Shown here piece by piece: positions 16,127 through 25,935 of a DNA stretch of 64,000 nt. The translations under genes and the position numbers were made by a program. Position 1 is the stretch's first letter. Each line of letters begins with the position of its first letter. The stretch is taken from assembly GCA_963824085.1 (NCBI GenBank), contig CAWGNT010000009.1:230592-294591 (forward strand). The letters run 5' to 3'. The stretch comes from JARRNE01 sp963824085 (GTDB taxonomy: Bacteria > Pseudomonadota > Gammaproteobacteria > Chromatiales > Chromatiaceae). A model generated the notes under the pieces. It was not told the origin of the DNA. It made no database searches and was given only the letters and a program-made list of their open reading frames with translations.

Positions 16127-17311
16127 TCACTCCCCGGAGCGAGACGGCCTGAAGATCCTGAGTAAGAGATAACCCGCCACCGCCGATAGCGCGGAGCCGA
16201 GCAGGATTCCCAACCTGTCCCCCGCGATATCGCCCGAGGTCGCCGCGTGCTCAAAGGCCAGTGATGTGATGAAGAGGCTCATGGTGAAGCCGATACCGCA
16301 CAGCACACTCACGCCGTAAAACCCCGTCCAGGTCGCGCCCGCCGGCAGTCGCGCCCACCCCAAGGCGATGACGACCCCGCAGAACAACATGATGCCCACC
16401 TGCTTACCCAGGAACAGACCTCCCGCAATACCGAGCGGGACCGGGCCCAGCAGAACGTCCAGCGATATACCGTGCAGCGAGACGCCCGCGTTGGCAAACG
16501 CAAAAACGGGGACGATGGCAAACGCGACCCAAGGGTGGAGATCGTGCTCGAGCTGACGCAGCGGCGAGTAGCTGCCTGATAGACGGGTGCGCAGGGGAAT
16601 TGCGAAGCCCAGGGCAACGCCCGCGAGGGTCGCATGGACGCCCGACTTGAGCACCGAAACCCAAAGCACAACACCGACGAGCACATAGGCTGAGAGCCGA
16701 GTGACATGCAGCAAGTTCAGCACCAGGAGCACGCCGAGGGCGACGCTCGCGGCGACGAGGCTTCCGTAGGACAATTCAGACGTATAAAAGAGCGCAATGA
16801 CAACGATGGCACCAAGGTCATCGAAGATCGCCAGCGCCAACAGGAATACCCGCAAAGACAAGGGGATGCGCTTACCGAGAAGCGCCAGCACACCGAGAGA
16901 GAAGGCAATGTCCGTCGCTGCTGGAATCGCCCATCCGTCGATTGCCGCTGCGTCACCCCAGTTCAGCCAGACGTAGAGAAGCGCAGGTACCGCCATCCCG
17001 CCCACCGCCCCGAAGGCCGGAAGGACGATCTGGGACGGGCTCGAGAGCTCGCCCTCCAGAATTTCCCGCTTCACCTCCAGGCCAATCAACAGAAAGAAGA
17101 CCGCCATCAGGCCGTCATTGATCCACAGCAACAACGGCTTGTAGATCTCAAAGGCCCCAACGCGGACAGCCACGGGCGTCTGCAGCAGCGCGTCATATAC
17201 CCAATCGAGAGGGGAGTTCTTGATCAGCATCGCGCAAAGCGCCGCAAACACCAGGACGATGCCGCCAGCGGAATCCTGTTTCATGAAGTCTTGGAGCCAG
17301 GTGGAGACCAC
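16127..17311 (-). CDS. nhaA: Na+/H+ antiporter NhaA
   Basis: The protein of about 394 residues closely follows E. coli NhaA. It has WINDGLMAVFFLLIGLEVKRE, then PAATDIAFSLGVLALLG with the transport aspartate near D134, and FDDLGAIVVIALFYT with the Asp pair near D164/D165. GTG at 17311 is preferred because AGAGGAG lies eight bases upstream and this start sits just after the stop of the YpsA-like gene. A longer GTG reading from 17350 would overlap that gene by 38 bases. NhaA extrudes Na+ in exchange for H+ in the inner membrane, in line with the other ion-pumping complexes in this window. Confidence 0.93.
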   Translation of the reverse strand: MVSTWLQDFMKQDSAGGIVLVFAALCAMLIKNSPLDWVYDALLQTPVAVRVGAFEIYKPLLLWINDGLMAVFFLLIGLEVKREILEGELSSPSQIVLPAFGAVGGMAVPALLYVWLNWGDAAAIDGWAIPAATDIAFSLGVLALLGKRIPLSLRVFLLALAIFDDLGAIVVIALFYTSELSYGSLVAASVALGVLLVLNLLHVTRLSAYVLVGVVLWVSVLKSGVHATLAGVALGFAIPLRTRLSGSYSPLRQLEHDLHPWVAFAIVPVFAFANAGVSLHGISLDVLLGPVPLGIAGGLFLGKQVGIMLFCGVVIALGWARLPAGATWTGFYGVSVLCGIGFTMSLFITSLAFEHAATSGDIAGDRLGILLGSALSAVAGYLLLRIFRPSRSGE

Positions 17312-17312
17312 G

Positions 17313-17939
17313 TCAATCACTCCTCTCGGGGCTGAGTTCGTTACTGTCACTCAGGATTCCGCAAAGCGAAACATAGGCCTCCGCGTAGATCCCAGGGGCG
17401 CTCTCCTCGCGCGGTCCAGCAACGTTGAGGGTGCCGACCCCATTGTCCCGCAACCAAACCCTGACGGCGCGGAGTTTCGATTCGCCCGCCAGATCCAGTG
17501 CCAACAACGGCCGACCGTAGCGGGCAGCGATCTCCGCGGTGAGGCGAGTACCGCCGCGCATCTCCCGGCGGCACATGATGAGGGTCGCATCCGAGTCGCG
17601 GACGTTCCATTCCGTGCGTTGCCGATAGGCACGCGACGGCGTCTCCAAAAGCGGGTAGCGCTCGGAGATCGGTCCATCCTCCGCACGACGGCCGAGGGGG
17701 CACCAGCCGCCGATGTCGATGCCCAATCGCAGGGCGGCGTCCAGGGCTGCACGGTCGACACCGGTCTGACCACCGCTAACGACCCTCTTGGGCAACCGAT
17801 CCATGCCCTCGCGAACGGGACTAGGCGCCGCGCTGCGCTTGCGGTGCAGCCCTTCGATCAGCTCGCGGTCGCGGCGGGCGAAGTAGCTGTCCTCTTCCGC
17901 CTGACCCTTCAGTCTCAGTTTTTCATCAAAGCTGCTCAT
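17313..17939 (-). CDS. YpsA-like Rossmann protein (putative molybdenum carrier family)
   Basis: The 208-residue protein has the family signature VVSGGQTGVDRAALDAALRLG followed by GGWCPLGRRAEDGPI and later YPLLETPS. This is the hallmark of the putative molybdenum-carrier/YpsA clade of the SLOG/LOG superfamily, which binds nucleotide-like ligands. An N-terminal helix-rich extension of about 50 residues precedes the domain. The exact biological role of the family is not established. It runs directly into nhaA with the same orientation, so the two may share a transcript. TTG at 17951 is an alternative start. Confidence 0.75.
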   Translation of the reverse strand: MSSFDEKLRLKGQAEEDSYFARRDRELIEGLHRKRSAAPSPVREGMDRLPKRVVSGGQTGVDRAALDAALRLGIDIGGWCPLGRRAEDGPISERYPLLETPSRAYRQRTEWNVRDSDATLIMCRREMRGGTRLTAEIAARYGRPLLALDLAGESKLRAVRVWLRDNGVGTLNVAGPREESAPGIYAEAYVSLCGILSDSNELSPERSD

Positions 17940-18083
17940 GACCGCCGCCAAGAGGCATCCGCACCACGCCCTGAACCATAGGGCCTAGGACGCCAGTCCA
18001 TCGTGGCACAGCGTCTCACGGGAGCCAAGACCCAATCGCCGACGGTGCGGCAAAGAGCGTCATGGCTCAACTTTGAGTGGAGA

Positions 18084-18105
18084 CAACGGGTCGGGTGCGG
18101 GTCGG
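18084..18105 (+). repeat. Short fragment matching the dispersed repeat core
   Basis: The 17-base block GGGTCGGGTGCGGGTCG here is identical to the core of the repeat at 32063-32212. It lies upstream of ppk1. With so short a match, chance similarity in GC-rich DNA cannot be excluded. Confidence 0.25.
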
Positions 18106-18214
18106 CTCGACCCTTGGCGTCCGCAACCCGGGACCGGAAAACCGAAAAAGCACTTGCGACCGGTATAAAATGCTCAAAATCATACTACCGACGCAAACCA
18201 GGACCCGGAGCCCC

Positions 18215-20464
18215 ATGCGCAAGACCGACGCCCATGCCCTTGTCCACGCTCCAAGCGACCTAGAGGCCGTCGAAGCGTTGACGGCGCAGACCCAGTCCGC
18301 TGCCCCGGCGACCCCGGAGATCGACCTCGATGACCCGTCGCTCTACCGCAATCGAGAGCTGACCTGGCTCGCGTTCAATCGTCGCGTGCTCAACGAGGCG
18401 GCCGACCCCCGCACACCCTTACTGGAGCGGGTCAAGTTCCTCGCCATCGTGGCGGACAATCTGGACGAGTTCTTCATGAAGCGCATCGGCGGACTCAAGC
18501 AGCAGATCGCCGCTGGTGTGCACACAAAGACCGTGGACGGACGGACACCCTCCCAGCAGGCTCACGACTGCCAGGCAGAGATCCGAGAGATACAGGCCGA
18601 CCAGAAGCGCATCTTCGACGAGCTGGTCGCCTTGCTCGAGATCCACCAGATCCGGTTGGTAAAAGTCCAGGATCTGCCTCCCGAGGCCCGCGCACGGCTG
18701 CGCGACCAGTTCCGCACCAACATCTTCCCCATGCTCACGCCGCTTGCCATGGACCCGGCGCACCCGTTCCCCTTCATCTCGAACCTGGCACTGAATCTTC
18801 TCGTCACCCTGCGCTTCCCGGGAGGTACCGAGACGCACATGGCCAGGGTCAAGGTTCCGGTGAGCAAGGACGTGTCCAAGCGCCTGATTCAGGTGGACGG
18901 CGTGAATACCTTCGTCACCCTTGACGATCTCATCGCCAACAACCTGGACATGCTCTTCCCGGGGATGGAGATCGCCACCTGCGAGATCTTCCGGGTCACG
19001 CGCAACGCCATCGTGGAGCCGGCTGAGGAGGCCGCGAACGATCTCCTGGAGCTCATCGAGACGGAGCTGCGCGAGCGTCACTTCGCGCCCATCGTACGCC
19101 TCGAGGTGCAGAAGGGCATGGACCCGGTGCACCGCGGAATGCTGGCGGCGGAGCTGGGGCTCAACGAGGAAGAAGACGTCTTCGAGATCGAGGGAATGAT
19201 GGCCCTGCGCGACCTCTTCGAGCTAGCTGGCCTGGACATGCCGGCACTGCATGACCCGCCCCACCGCCCAGGCGATCACCCCCTCCTCGGAAACGACCGC
19301 CGCAACATCTTTCACATCATCCGGGAGAACGGACCGCTCCTCCTGCAGCATCCCTACGAGTCTTTCGCCAACACCGTAGAGCGCTTCCTGCGCACCGCAG
19401 CCGAGGACCCAAAGGTGCTGGCCATCAAGATGACGCTCTACCGCACATCCGGTGAAGGAGCGATCATCGACTCCCTCATCCAAGCCGCCCGCAATGGCAA
19501 GCAGGTGGCGGTGCTGGTGGAGCTCAAGGCCCGCTTCGACGAGGCGGCCAACATCCGCTGGGCAAGGCGGCTGGAGGCCGAGGGCATCCACGTGACCTAC
19601 GGCGTACTGGGGCTCAAGACCCACAGCAAGCTCCTGTTCGTCGTGCGCAGGGACTACTCGCAGCTGCGCCGCTACTACCACATCGGCACCGGCAACTACC
19701 ACTCCGGCACCTCGAAGCTCTACACGGACCTGGGCATGCTCGGGTGCGACGAGGACATAGCTCAAGACATCACCGAGCTCTTCAACTACCTGACCGGCTA
19801 CTCACCGCCTCCGAGCTACCGCAAGATCCTGGCGGCGCCCTATAACCTAAAGCGCGGCATCCTGGACAAGATCAATCGCGAGATCCGCCATCAGGAGGAA
19901 GGGCGCGGCGGGGCCATCCAGATGAAGATGAATGCGCTGGAAGACGTCGACATCACCCGCGCGCTCTATCGGGCAAGCCGTGCGGGCGTCAAGGTCGACC
20001 TGATCGTGCGCGATACCTGCCGCTTCCGTCCCGGCATACCCGGCATTTCCGAGAACGCGCGCGTGGTCAGCATTGTCGGGCGTTTCTTGGAGCATTCGCG
20101 CATCCTCTACTTCCGGAACGGCGGCGACGAGGAGTACTACATCGGCTCCGCCGACATGATGGGGCGCAATCTGGAGAGTCGGGTCGAGGTGCACGCGCCG
20201 GTGGAGGACCCGGAGCTCCGTCAGGAGCTGCGGCTAGTCCTGGACGTGCAGCTAGCCGACCAGCGCTCCGCCTGGGACATGCTTCCCGATGGAGCCTATG
20301 TCCAGCGCAAGCCGTCGGACGACACAGCGAAAGGGGCACAGGAGACACTCATCGCAGTGGCCGAGCGCCGCCTCGCGGCGGCGTCCAAGCACCGTGAGAA
20401 GAAGATCCGCTCACGGCTCGTCAATCACTTCCAGCGCCGCCTTCGCAACAAGCAGCTCGACTGA
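18215..20464 (+). CDS. ppk1: Polyphosphate kinase 1
   Basis: The 749-residue protein is a full-length Ppk1, which reversibly transfers the gamma-phosphate of ATP to polyphosphate. The N-terminal domain begins NRELTWLAFNRRVLNEA. The active-site histidine lies in GLKTHSKLLFVVRR at about H470, followed by HIGTGNYHSGTSKLYTDLG, and arginine-rich segments lie on both sides. ATG at 18215 has GGAG a few bases upstream (CCGGAGCCCC) and gives the normal family length plus an Ala-rich leader of about 40 residues. It is probably monocistronic. Confidence 0.95.
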   Translation: MRKTDAHALVHAPSDLEAVEALTAQTQSAAPATPEIDLDDPSLYRNRELTWLAFNRRVLNEAADPRTPLLERVKFLAIVADNLDEFFMKRIGGLKQQIAAGVHTKTVDGRTPSQQAHDCQAEIREIQADQKRIFDELVALLEIHQIRLVKVQDLPPEARARLRDQFRTNIFPMLTPLAMDPAHPFPFISNLALNLLVTLRFPGGTETHMARVKVPVSKDVSKRLIQVDGVNTFVTLDDLIANNLDMLFPGMEIATCEIFRVTRNAIVEPAEEAANDLLELIETELRERHFAPIVRLEVQKGMDPVHRGMLAAELGLNEEEDVFEIEGMMALRDLFELAGLDMPALHDPPHRPGDHPLLGNDRRNIFHIIRENGPLLLQHPYESFANTVERFLRTAAEDPKVLAIKMTLYRTSGEGAIIDSLIQAARNGKQVAVLVELKARFDEAANIRWARRLEAEGIHVTYGVLGLKTHSKLLFVVRRDYSQLRRYYHIGTGNYHSGTSKLYTDLGMLGCDEDIAQDITELFNYLTGYSPPPSYRKILAAPYNLKRGILDKINREIRHQEEGRGGAIQMKMNALEDVDITRALYRASRAGVKVDLIVRDTCRFRPGIPGISENARVVSIVGRFLEHSRILYFRNGGDEEYYIGSADMMGRNLESRVEVHAPVEDPELRQELRLVLDVQLADQRSAWDMLPDGAYVQRKPSDDTAKGAQETLIAVAERRLAAASKHREKKIRSRLVNHFQRRLRNKQLD

Positions 20465-20741
20465 CCGAGACCAGGACGGAGCCGCATCTGCCGCTCCGGC
20501 TCGACTGCCCCCAAACGTATGACGCGCCCCGGTGGGACGCGTCGGTAGGCGTCGGATAGACGCCTCATGGAAAAGCTATCGATTGTGAACTGCCTTTCAC
20601 TACTGAATATAGCGCATATTCGACGAACGGCTACGGCGCCAAGTCCGCTCGGGCAAATCCGCTGAAACATGTGGCGTCGTGCATTGCCCGCGCTTGCGGC
20701 GACGGGCACAATGCCAGCCGAGAGAAGGTAGCAGCACCTCG

Positions 20742-21314
20742 ATGCAACGCTTCGTCCTCGACACCAGTCTGTTCACAAATCCGGACGTCTTCCGAGCCTT
20801 TGGGCCGGATGCCCAGGAGGCGATCCGCTGCTTTGCCCGCCTGGCGCGCGCGACACCGGCCAAGTTCTACATGCCGGGCTCGGTCTACGAAGAGCTGGGT
20901 AACATCAAGGACCTCTCCGGTGTCGCCGCCGACTTCGAGTCGGTCGTGCGCATTCGCTCCCCTCGCAAGCACGAGCTCACCATCCCGGGCGCGCTCCTCT
21001 ACGAGCTCATCGAGGAGGTACGCTACCGCATCGACCGTGGCCTTCGCATCGCCGAGGACGCGGCCAAAGAGGCGGCGCGCGCCGCCAGCGACCCGGGGCA
21101 GCTGATCAACAAGCTGCGCGGGCGCTACCGCGAGGCGCTGCGCCAGGGCATCCTCGACAGCAAGGAAGATGTGGATGTGCTGCTCCTGTCCTTTGAGCTC
21201 GAGGCGGCCGTCGTGTGCGCCGATGAGGGGTTGCGCAAATGGGCCGACAAGGCGGGCATCGAGATCGTCCACCCCCACAACTTCCGACACATCCTCGAGA
21301 CGCTGGCCGAGTAA
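20742..21314 (+). CDS. HARP / RNA ligase partner protein (PIN-domain, protein-only RNase P type)
   Basis: The 190-residue protein has a PIN-like nuclease fold. Conserved acids are visible at D7 (RFVLDTSLF), D139, D143 and D145 (ILDSKEDVDVLLL) and D161 (VVCADEGL). A helical insertion of about 50 residues, the spike helix region, lies in the middle. This pattern is that of the RNA ligase partner protein family, also called HARP (homologues of Aquifex RNase P), members of which process tRNA 5' ends. The ATP-dependent RNA ligase from which the family takes its name is the next gene, on the opposite strand (21519-22619). Upstream GAGAAGG supports this start. Confidence 0.85.
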   Translation: MQRFVLDTSLFTNPDVFRAFGPDAQEAIRCFARLARATPAKFYMPGSVYEELGNIKDLSGVAADFESVVRIRSPRKHELTIPGALLYELIEEVRYRIDRGLRIAEDAAKEAARAASDPGQLINKLRGRYREALRQGILDSKEDVDVLLLSFELEAAVVCADEGLRKWADKAGIEIVHPHNFRHILETLAE

Positions 21315-21518
21315 CCGGGGCGAAAGCGACCGATTCAGGCTCTGCGCGCACGCTTTGGTGGCCGGGACCGTCCGGCACAAACCCTGTGTGACCCCGACTG
21401 TCCGCAACGTCTCCGGAGTCATGATCATGCAGATCGCGATGTTCGCCGGGTTCCTGACGAGCTATCCGGTCAGCTGATGGCTGATCCGCCGCGGGGTGAA
21501 GGAGGCGATGTAGGCCGA

Positions 21519-22619
21519 CTAATCTTCGACCGAGGCACCCCGAAAGAGCTGATGGAGCAGGCCCGTCAGCTTCGGCACCTCTTTGACGAATTCCAGTACC
21601 CAATAGCCGCTCTCCCGTGCCAGACGCGTCTGCACGATGTGGGTATGACCGAGGATGGTGCGCAGGTGCTCGATCAACGCCTCTGCATTCTGCCGCCCGC
21701 GGAACCGGCAGCGGAAATCGTGATAGACATGCCCCTCCCGTTTGAAACGCCCCACCGACTCCGAGAGGCCTTGCAGGAAGGCGCGGCCCAGGTCCCGCTC
21801 CAGCCCTTCATCGACCTGCCGACCCGCCTCGTCGAGATAGAGCGCCATACGCAGTATGCGGCCCGTGAAGAAGTCACCGGGCAGCTCGACGGTATCGGCC
21901 GCCCGGACCGCAATGTCATAGACAACGGACCAGGGGGTCACGAACTTCGTCCGGTGACCGGCTGGTCCTTCTTCTTTGATCACGACTCCCTCACGGCCCT
22001 CGGCGTCCAATTGCTCGACAATTTGGCGTACTCGCTCCCAGTCTGCCGGCACAAATCGCCCAAAGCTTCTCGGAGTCCTCAAGGAGTAACGCTCGCACAG
22101 GGACTGCCTCTCCTCCTGCGGCAGGAAGCCGGTCCCATCGAAGCGCATCATGTCGAACACGAACAGCTCGACGTCCTCCTGCACGAACGAAGGGCCGCCC
22201 TGGGTATAGGGATTGTCGGGGCCGGCCAGCTCGGCACAAAGAATCAAGTCTGGCTCTGCCGCGAAGACTTCGGGATCGACGAAGTCCACCACTCGGTCCG
22301 TGGCGAAGGGGCACACATAGCCGCCCCGGGTTAGGGCGAGAAGCTCTCCGCCCCAGCGGAAGATACGGACATTGAAGCCGTCGATCTTCTCCTCGACCCA
22401 GAAGGACCCGGCGAATTGCTGGGCGAGTCCCTGCTGCAGGCGGAAGATGCGGCCGATGTGCGGATAACCCCCTACCAGCCGCCCGTTCCACCAAACGGTC
22501 CCCTTGGGATTTCCGCGAAAGTCATCCGACAGCCGCAAATAGCGCCGCTCCCCGTAGGCCTCCCAGCGCGCCTTGCCGCGGTCCAGGGCCTCTTCGAACG
22601 GAGGCGGAAGCCTTGTCAT
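21519..22619 (-). CDS. ATP-dependent RNA ligase (Rnl3-type)
   Basis: The 366-residue protein shows nucleotidyltransferase motif I as WVEEKIDGFNVRI, with lysine 78 as the expected adenylylated nucleophile. Motif IV is EGVVIKEEG and motif V TKFVTPW. A C-terminal helical domain of about 120 residues is typical of the archaeal-type homodimeric RNA ligases. It seals RNA ends using ATP. It follows the pncB gene by 25 bases on the same strand and faces the HARP gene tail to tail. ATG at 22619 is chosen because upstream in-frame codons overlap pncB and look non-coding. Confidence 0.87.
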   Translation of the reverse strand: MTRLPPPFEEALDRGKARWEAYGERRYLRLSDDFRGNPKGTVWWNGRLVGGYPHIGRIFRLQQGLAQQFAGSFWVEEKIDGFNVRIFRWGGELLALTRGGYVCPFATDRVVDFVDPEVFAAEPDLILCAELAGPDNPYTQGGPSFVQEDVELFVFDMMRFDGTGFLPQEERQSLCERYSLRTPRSFGRFVPADWERVRQIVEQLDAEGREGVVIKEEGPAGHRTKFVTPWSVVYDIAVRAADTVELPGDFFTGRILRMALYLDEAGRQVDEGLERDLGRAFLQGLSESVGRFKREGHVYHDFRCRFRGRQNAEALIEHLRTILGHTHIVQTRLARESGYWVLEFVKEVPKLTGLLHQLFRGASVED

Positions 22620-22644
22620 ATCCCCTGCCGCGAACGGGAGCCCA

Positions 22645-23982
22645 TCATGGCAGCCTCCGATCGACCTCAGCCGCCAGGCGCCGCAGCGCGGCGGACACCT
22701 CAACCGGATATGGATCCGGCTCTCTCAGGGCCTTTACGCCGGACGGAAGAGTCCGAAGCTGGGCCGCGAAGCGGTTCCGGATTTCTTCGAGGCCCTCCTC
22801 GGGCGCGATACGCTTGCCCGCGCGCATCACCGGCCGGATCAGCGGCTCGCCTTCCGCACCATCGGATTCCAGGGTAAGCAGGTCGCCGGTAAGGGTCCCG
22901 TCGGCACCGGATCGGCGATAAACCTGTTTGCGGCCGGGCCAGGAGGCCTTGCCCTCGGAGCGCTTGCGGCGCGCCAGGCCCGCATATTCCTGCAGCTTGT
23001 AGGCACAATCGAGGTAGGGTGCGTCGGCCGAGGTGTCGAGCTTGGAGCCGATGCCAAAGCCGTCGATGGGCGCGCCCTGGCTGCAAAGCTCCGCAACCTC
23101 GTGCTCGTCGAGTCCGCCGCTGGAGAAGATGCCGATGGACTGAAGACCTGCTCGGTCAAAGATCTCACGCACCCTCGCGGCGTGGGCGCTCAAGTCTCCG
23201 CTGTCCAGGCGCACCGCCTTGATGCGGATGCCCTGCTCCGCCAAATGCGGGGCCAGCGCTGCCACCTTTTCCGCCCCGGCCTCGGTGTCGTAGGTGTCAA
23301 TCAGCAGCACCACGTTTCCTGGCTGCGCATGAGCGAAGTGCTCGAACGCCTCTGCCTCGTCCGCGTGGGCCTCGATAAAGGAGTGGGCCATGGTGCCAAA
23401 GCTTGGGATCGCCCAACGCGCATCAGCGAGCACCGTTGCGGTGCCGGCAAAACCGGCGATGTAGCTTGCGCGAGCCGCGTACAAAGCGGCCTCCGCCCCA
23501 TGCGCACGCCGCATCCCAAAGTCCACCAACAGCTTGTTTGGGGCGGCGATGACGCAGCGTGCAGATTTCGAGGCGATCAGCGTCTGAAAATGCAGGATGT
23601 TGATGAGCCGGCTCTCGATCAGCTGCGCCTGGGGCATCGGGGCGGTCACCCGCACGAGCGGCTCAAGAGGAAAGCACACCGTCCCCTCCGGCATGGCATC
23701 CAGATCCCCGGTGAAGCGCCAGTCCGTCAGCCAGTCAACGAACGCTCGGCTGAACTTCCCGCTCCCGTTGAGCCACCCGATCTCCTCCGCGGTGAAGCGC
23801 GCCCGCTCGAGAAACTCCACCAGCTGCGCCAAGCCCGCGGCCACGTAGAAGCCGCGATCCGCCGGCAGATCACGGCAGAAGAGCTCGAACACCGCCGTCT
23901 CCTCCATGCCCTGCTCGAAGTAGCCCTGAAGCATGGTGAGCTGGTAGAGATCCGTCAGCAGTAAGGTTCGGGTGATGTCCAT
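22645..23982 (-). CDS. pncB: Nicotinate phosphoribosyltransferase
   Basis: The 445-residue protein begins LLLTDLYQLTMLQGYFEQGM, the signature start of this family. It contains FGMRRAHG, GTMAHSFIEA, DTYDTEAG, VRLDSGDL and IFSSGGLDE, the segments that bind nicotinate, PRPP and phosphate. It makes nicotinate mononucleotide from nicotinate and PRPP with ATP hydrolysis, in the Preiss-Handler salvage route to NAD. It is first in a two-gene minus-strand unit with the RNA ligase. Confidence 0.95.
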   Translation of the reverse strand: MDITRTLLLTDLYQLTMLQGYFEQGMEETAVFELFCRDLPADRGFYVAAGLAQLVEFLERARFTAEEIGWLNGSGKFSRAFVDWLTDWRFTGDLDAMPEGTVCFPLEPLVRVTAPMPQAQLIESRLINILHFQTLIASKSARCVIAAPNKLLVDFGMRRAHGAEAALYAARASYIAGFAGTATVLADARWAIPSFGTMAHSFIEAHADEAEAFEHFAHAQPGNVVLLIDTYDTEAGAEKVAALAPHLAEQGIRIKAVRLDSGDLSAHAARVREIFDRAGLQSIGIFSSGGLDEHEVAELCSQGAPIDGFGIGSKLDTSADAPYLDCAYKLQEYAGLARRKRSEGKASWPGRKQVYRRSGADGTLTGDLLTLESDGAEGEPLIRPVMRAGKRIAPEEGLEEIRNRFAAQLRTLPSGVKALREPDPYPVEVSAALRRLAAEVDRRLP

Positions 23983-24824
23983 GGTTCTCCCCTGGGAGTG
24001 CTCGGAGCAGCCTCCGGATCATCTCAGGACACAGCGTCCGAAACCGCCGGTTTTCGCCGACCCGGCAGCAATCCCGCGATCGGGGGGCAATTTCACGCAC
24101 AAGCTGCCGTGGGACTCGGTCATACGCCGCTCCCGGCACCCGTGTTATCGCACCCCGCCGGATCAAACCAAAGTAAGTTTCGGGCCGATACCTTTGATGA
24201 ATGTCTGCCCGTCCTGCCGTCAGCAACCGGGCGCAGTGCGTTCTGGCGGCGCGCTGGCTCGTCCCATTCGTCACCGCCCCGAATCCGTCACGGTCCACCC
24301 ACAAAATATGGTGGTTGCACACAAGCACGCCACGAGACAAGGCCACGATTCCGGGAATGTTACCCACGGGGGAAAATGCCGTCGAGGCCGAGCCGGCCGC
24401 CACCCCCCGAAGCAGAGATGCCGCACTCATGCACCTACGCCGTAGCCGTTCCCACCCTCGCAGGCGTGGCCGCCTTAGGGCGCACGCGTGACCGTATAAG
24501 CGCCCGATTCCTGTGGATGGGCAAAGCGCGACGTGCCCATCGTCCGCGTAGGGAGCGCTGAACGCTTGCCAGGTACCGATCGCGACCCTCCGCTGCCTTG
24601 AAAACCTTGAGTCTCTTCTCTCTCGAAGGCGGACGGCTAGCGGGGAACAAATGCCTGCCCGGGTGCAACGATCCGACCTAGCGGCGGGCCTCCGCTTCCA
24701 TCTCAGCTCCCCGCTGTCGTGGGGGCAGGGCTAGTTCCCTTTCTAAGGGAGAAGGGGTCAGAATGAGCACGCGGCTCAATGGTGCCCCGCAGCGACAGCG
24801 AACGCATCCGGTGAGATTTGATAA
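23983..24824. other. Long intergenic region with a hairpin repeat, no gene seen
   Basis: About 840 bases between pncB and the broken hypothetical gene show only overlapping short frames with biased, low-complexity products. A hairpin repeat lies at 24516-24541. The promoter of pncB should lie in the first 150 bases. Confidence 0.45.
24516..24541. repeat. REP-like hairpin GATGGGCA / TGCCCATC
   Basis: An eight-base inverted repeat with a ten-base loop (AAGCGCGACG) matches the general form of a REP-like family known from many gammaproteobacteria, in which GTGGGCA and TGCCCAC arms flank a GC-rich loop. No T-run follows. Confidence 0.45.
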
Positions 24825-25468
24825 ATGGCAAACAGCGACAAGCAGAGTCAGAAAAAGCTCGAGCAAAAGAAGAAGAAAAGGAAGCTTCTAGTCAAGCAGG
24901 CAAGCGCACGTCAAACGTCGGAGCACAAGGCGTCGGGCTATTCGAAGTCCCCCGCGCATGAATGCCTCGTTCCGGAACGCCTGTTCGAGACAGGGCTGGG
25001 CACCGTCATTTGGACACGACGGACATCGTACGGCTCCATTGCCGTAGGTGCCTTCGTCGTCGATGTCTTCTGCTTGGGAGTGAAGAACGCCTTATTCAGC
25101 GTGTCCACGGAGCAGGATTATGAGCATAAAGTGAAGCCCAGGCTGATACAGGCGCATGAAGATCAAGGGTTCCAGGCCGTGCACCCGCGTGCGCGCGGAA
25201 GCTCGTTGAAGGCGCAGTCCGCTATGCGGAGAACCTAGGGTTCTCTCCACATCGGGACTATCAGAAGGTAAAACCCATCTTCGGCGACGTCGACGGCCAA
25301 ACCTGTCCCACAGGCTTCACATACGGTCGCGATAATAAGCCCTTGTATATTCGCGGACCAAATGAGTCAACGTTGCAGGCAAAAAGGATCGTCGACCATT
25401 TGAATAGAATCTGCGGCGAGGGAAACTTCGACTACCTTATCGCAGTAGACGGCGGAACGCTCGACTAG
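24825..25468 (+). pseudogene. Frameshifted conserved hypothetical protein
   Basis: The first frame runs from ATG 24825 with a lysine-rich N-terminus (KKLEQKKKKRKLLVKQ) and a globular part including GTVIWTRRTSYGSIAVGAF. It leaves a sensible reading near 25186. In the next frame the protein continues as ACARKLVEGAVRYAENLGF, then CPTGFTYGRDNKPLY and ends FDYLIAVDGGTLD at 25468. One missing base within CACCCGCG (25182-25189) accounts for the break. Joined, the product would be about 214 residues. I recall similar hypothetical proteins in other proteobacteria but know of no function. Either real decay or a sequencing error is possible. Confidence 0.7.
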
Positions 25469-25935
25469 GCCAAAACGCCGAATGCGATCAGCCGATCAGC
25501 GCTGAAGCTCAGCCGGACGCTCTGCACGCTATCCCTGACGAATGAACCCCGGCGCTCCTTCGAGCTGGGCACGGATCAGGGTCATCGTTCCGGCGGAGCC
25601 CGCCCCGCCCTCTGAGTGGAGACACCATTGAGCTTCCGCACGCCCTTCGACCGATTCGCCTCCGGCGTCTCTGCCACAAAATCGTAGTCGTGGCATGACA
25701 GCGCCAAGTGAAACGGACGCAGACTACGCCTCGCACGGCGAGCCAACCCGTCCGGTCCTGATCACTGCGCCTGTTGGGCGTCTACTGCAGGCGCCGCGCA
25801 GCGCCAGCTGTCGCGACCGCAGACATCTCCTGATACCGCGAGGGAGTGGACGCCGTGCTGAGCGACGTGAAAAATCGCCCCGCGGAGATCCGGGCACGTT
25901 TCAATTGGCGCCGTGCCATTCGGGATCACCCCGGG
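25469..25935. other. Intergenic region, no gene seen
   Basis: About 470 bases with only short arginine-rich frames on both strands. Nothing in it resembles a domain, an RNA gene or a strong promoter. Confidence 0.4.

Noticed and set aside
22573..23964. Long plus-strand open frame of 463 codons
   Set aside because: It lies antisense to pncB, whose motifs are unambiguous, and shows no domain.
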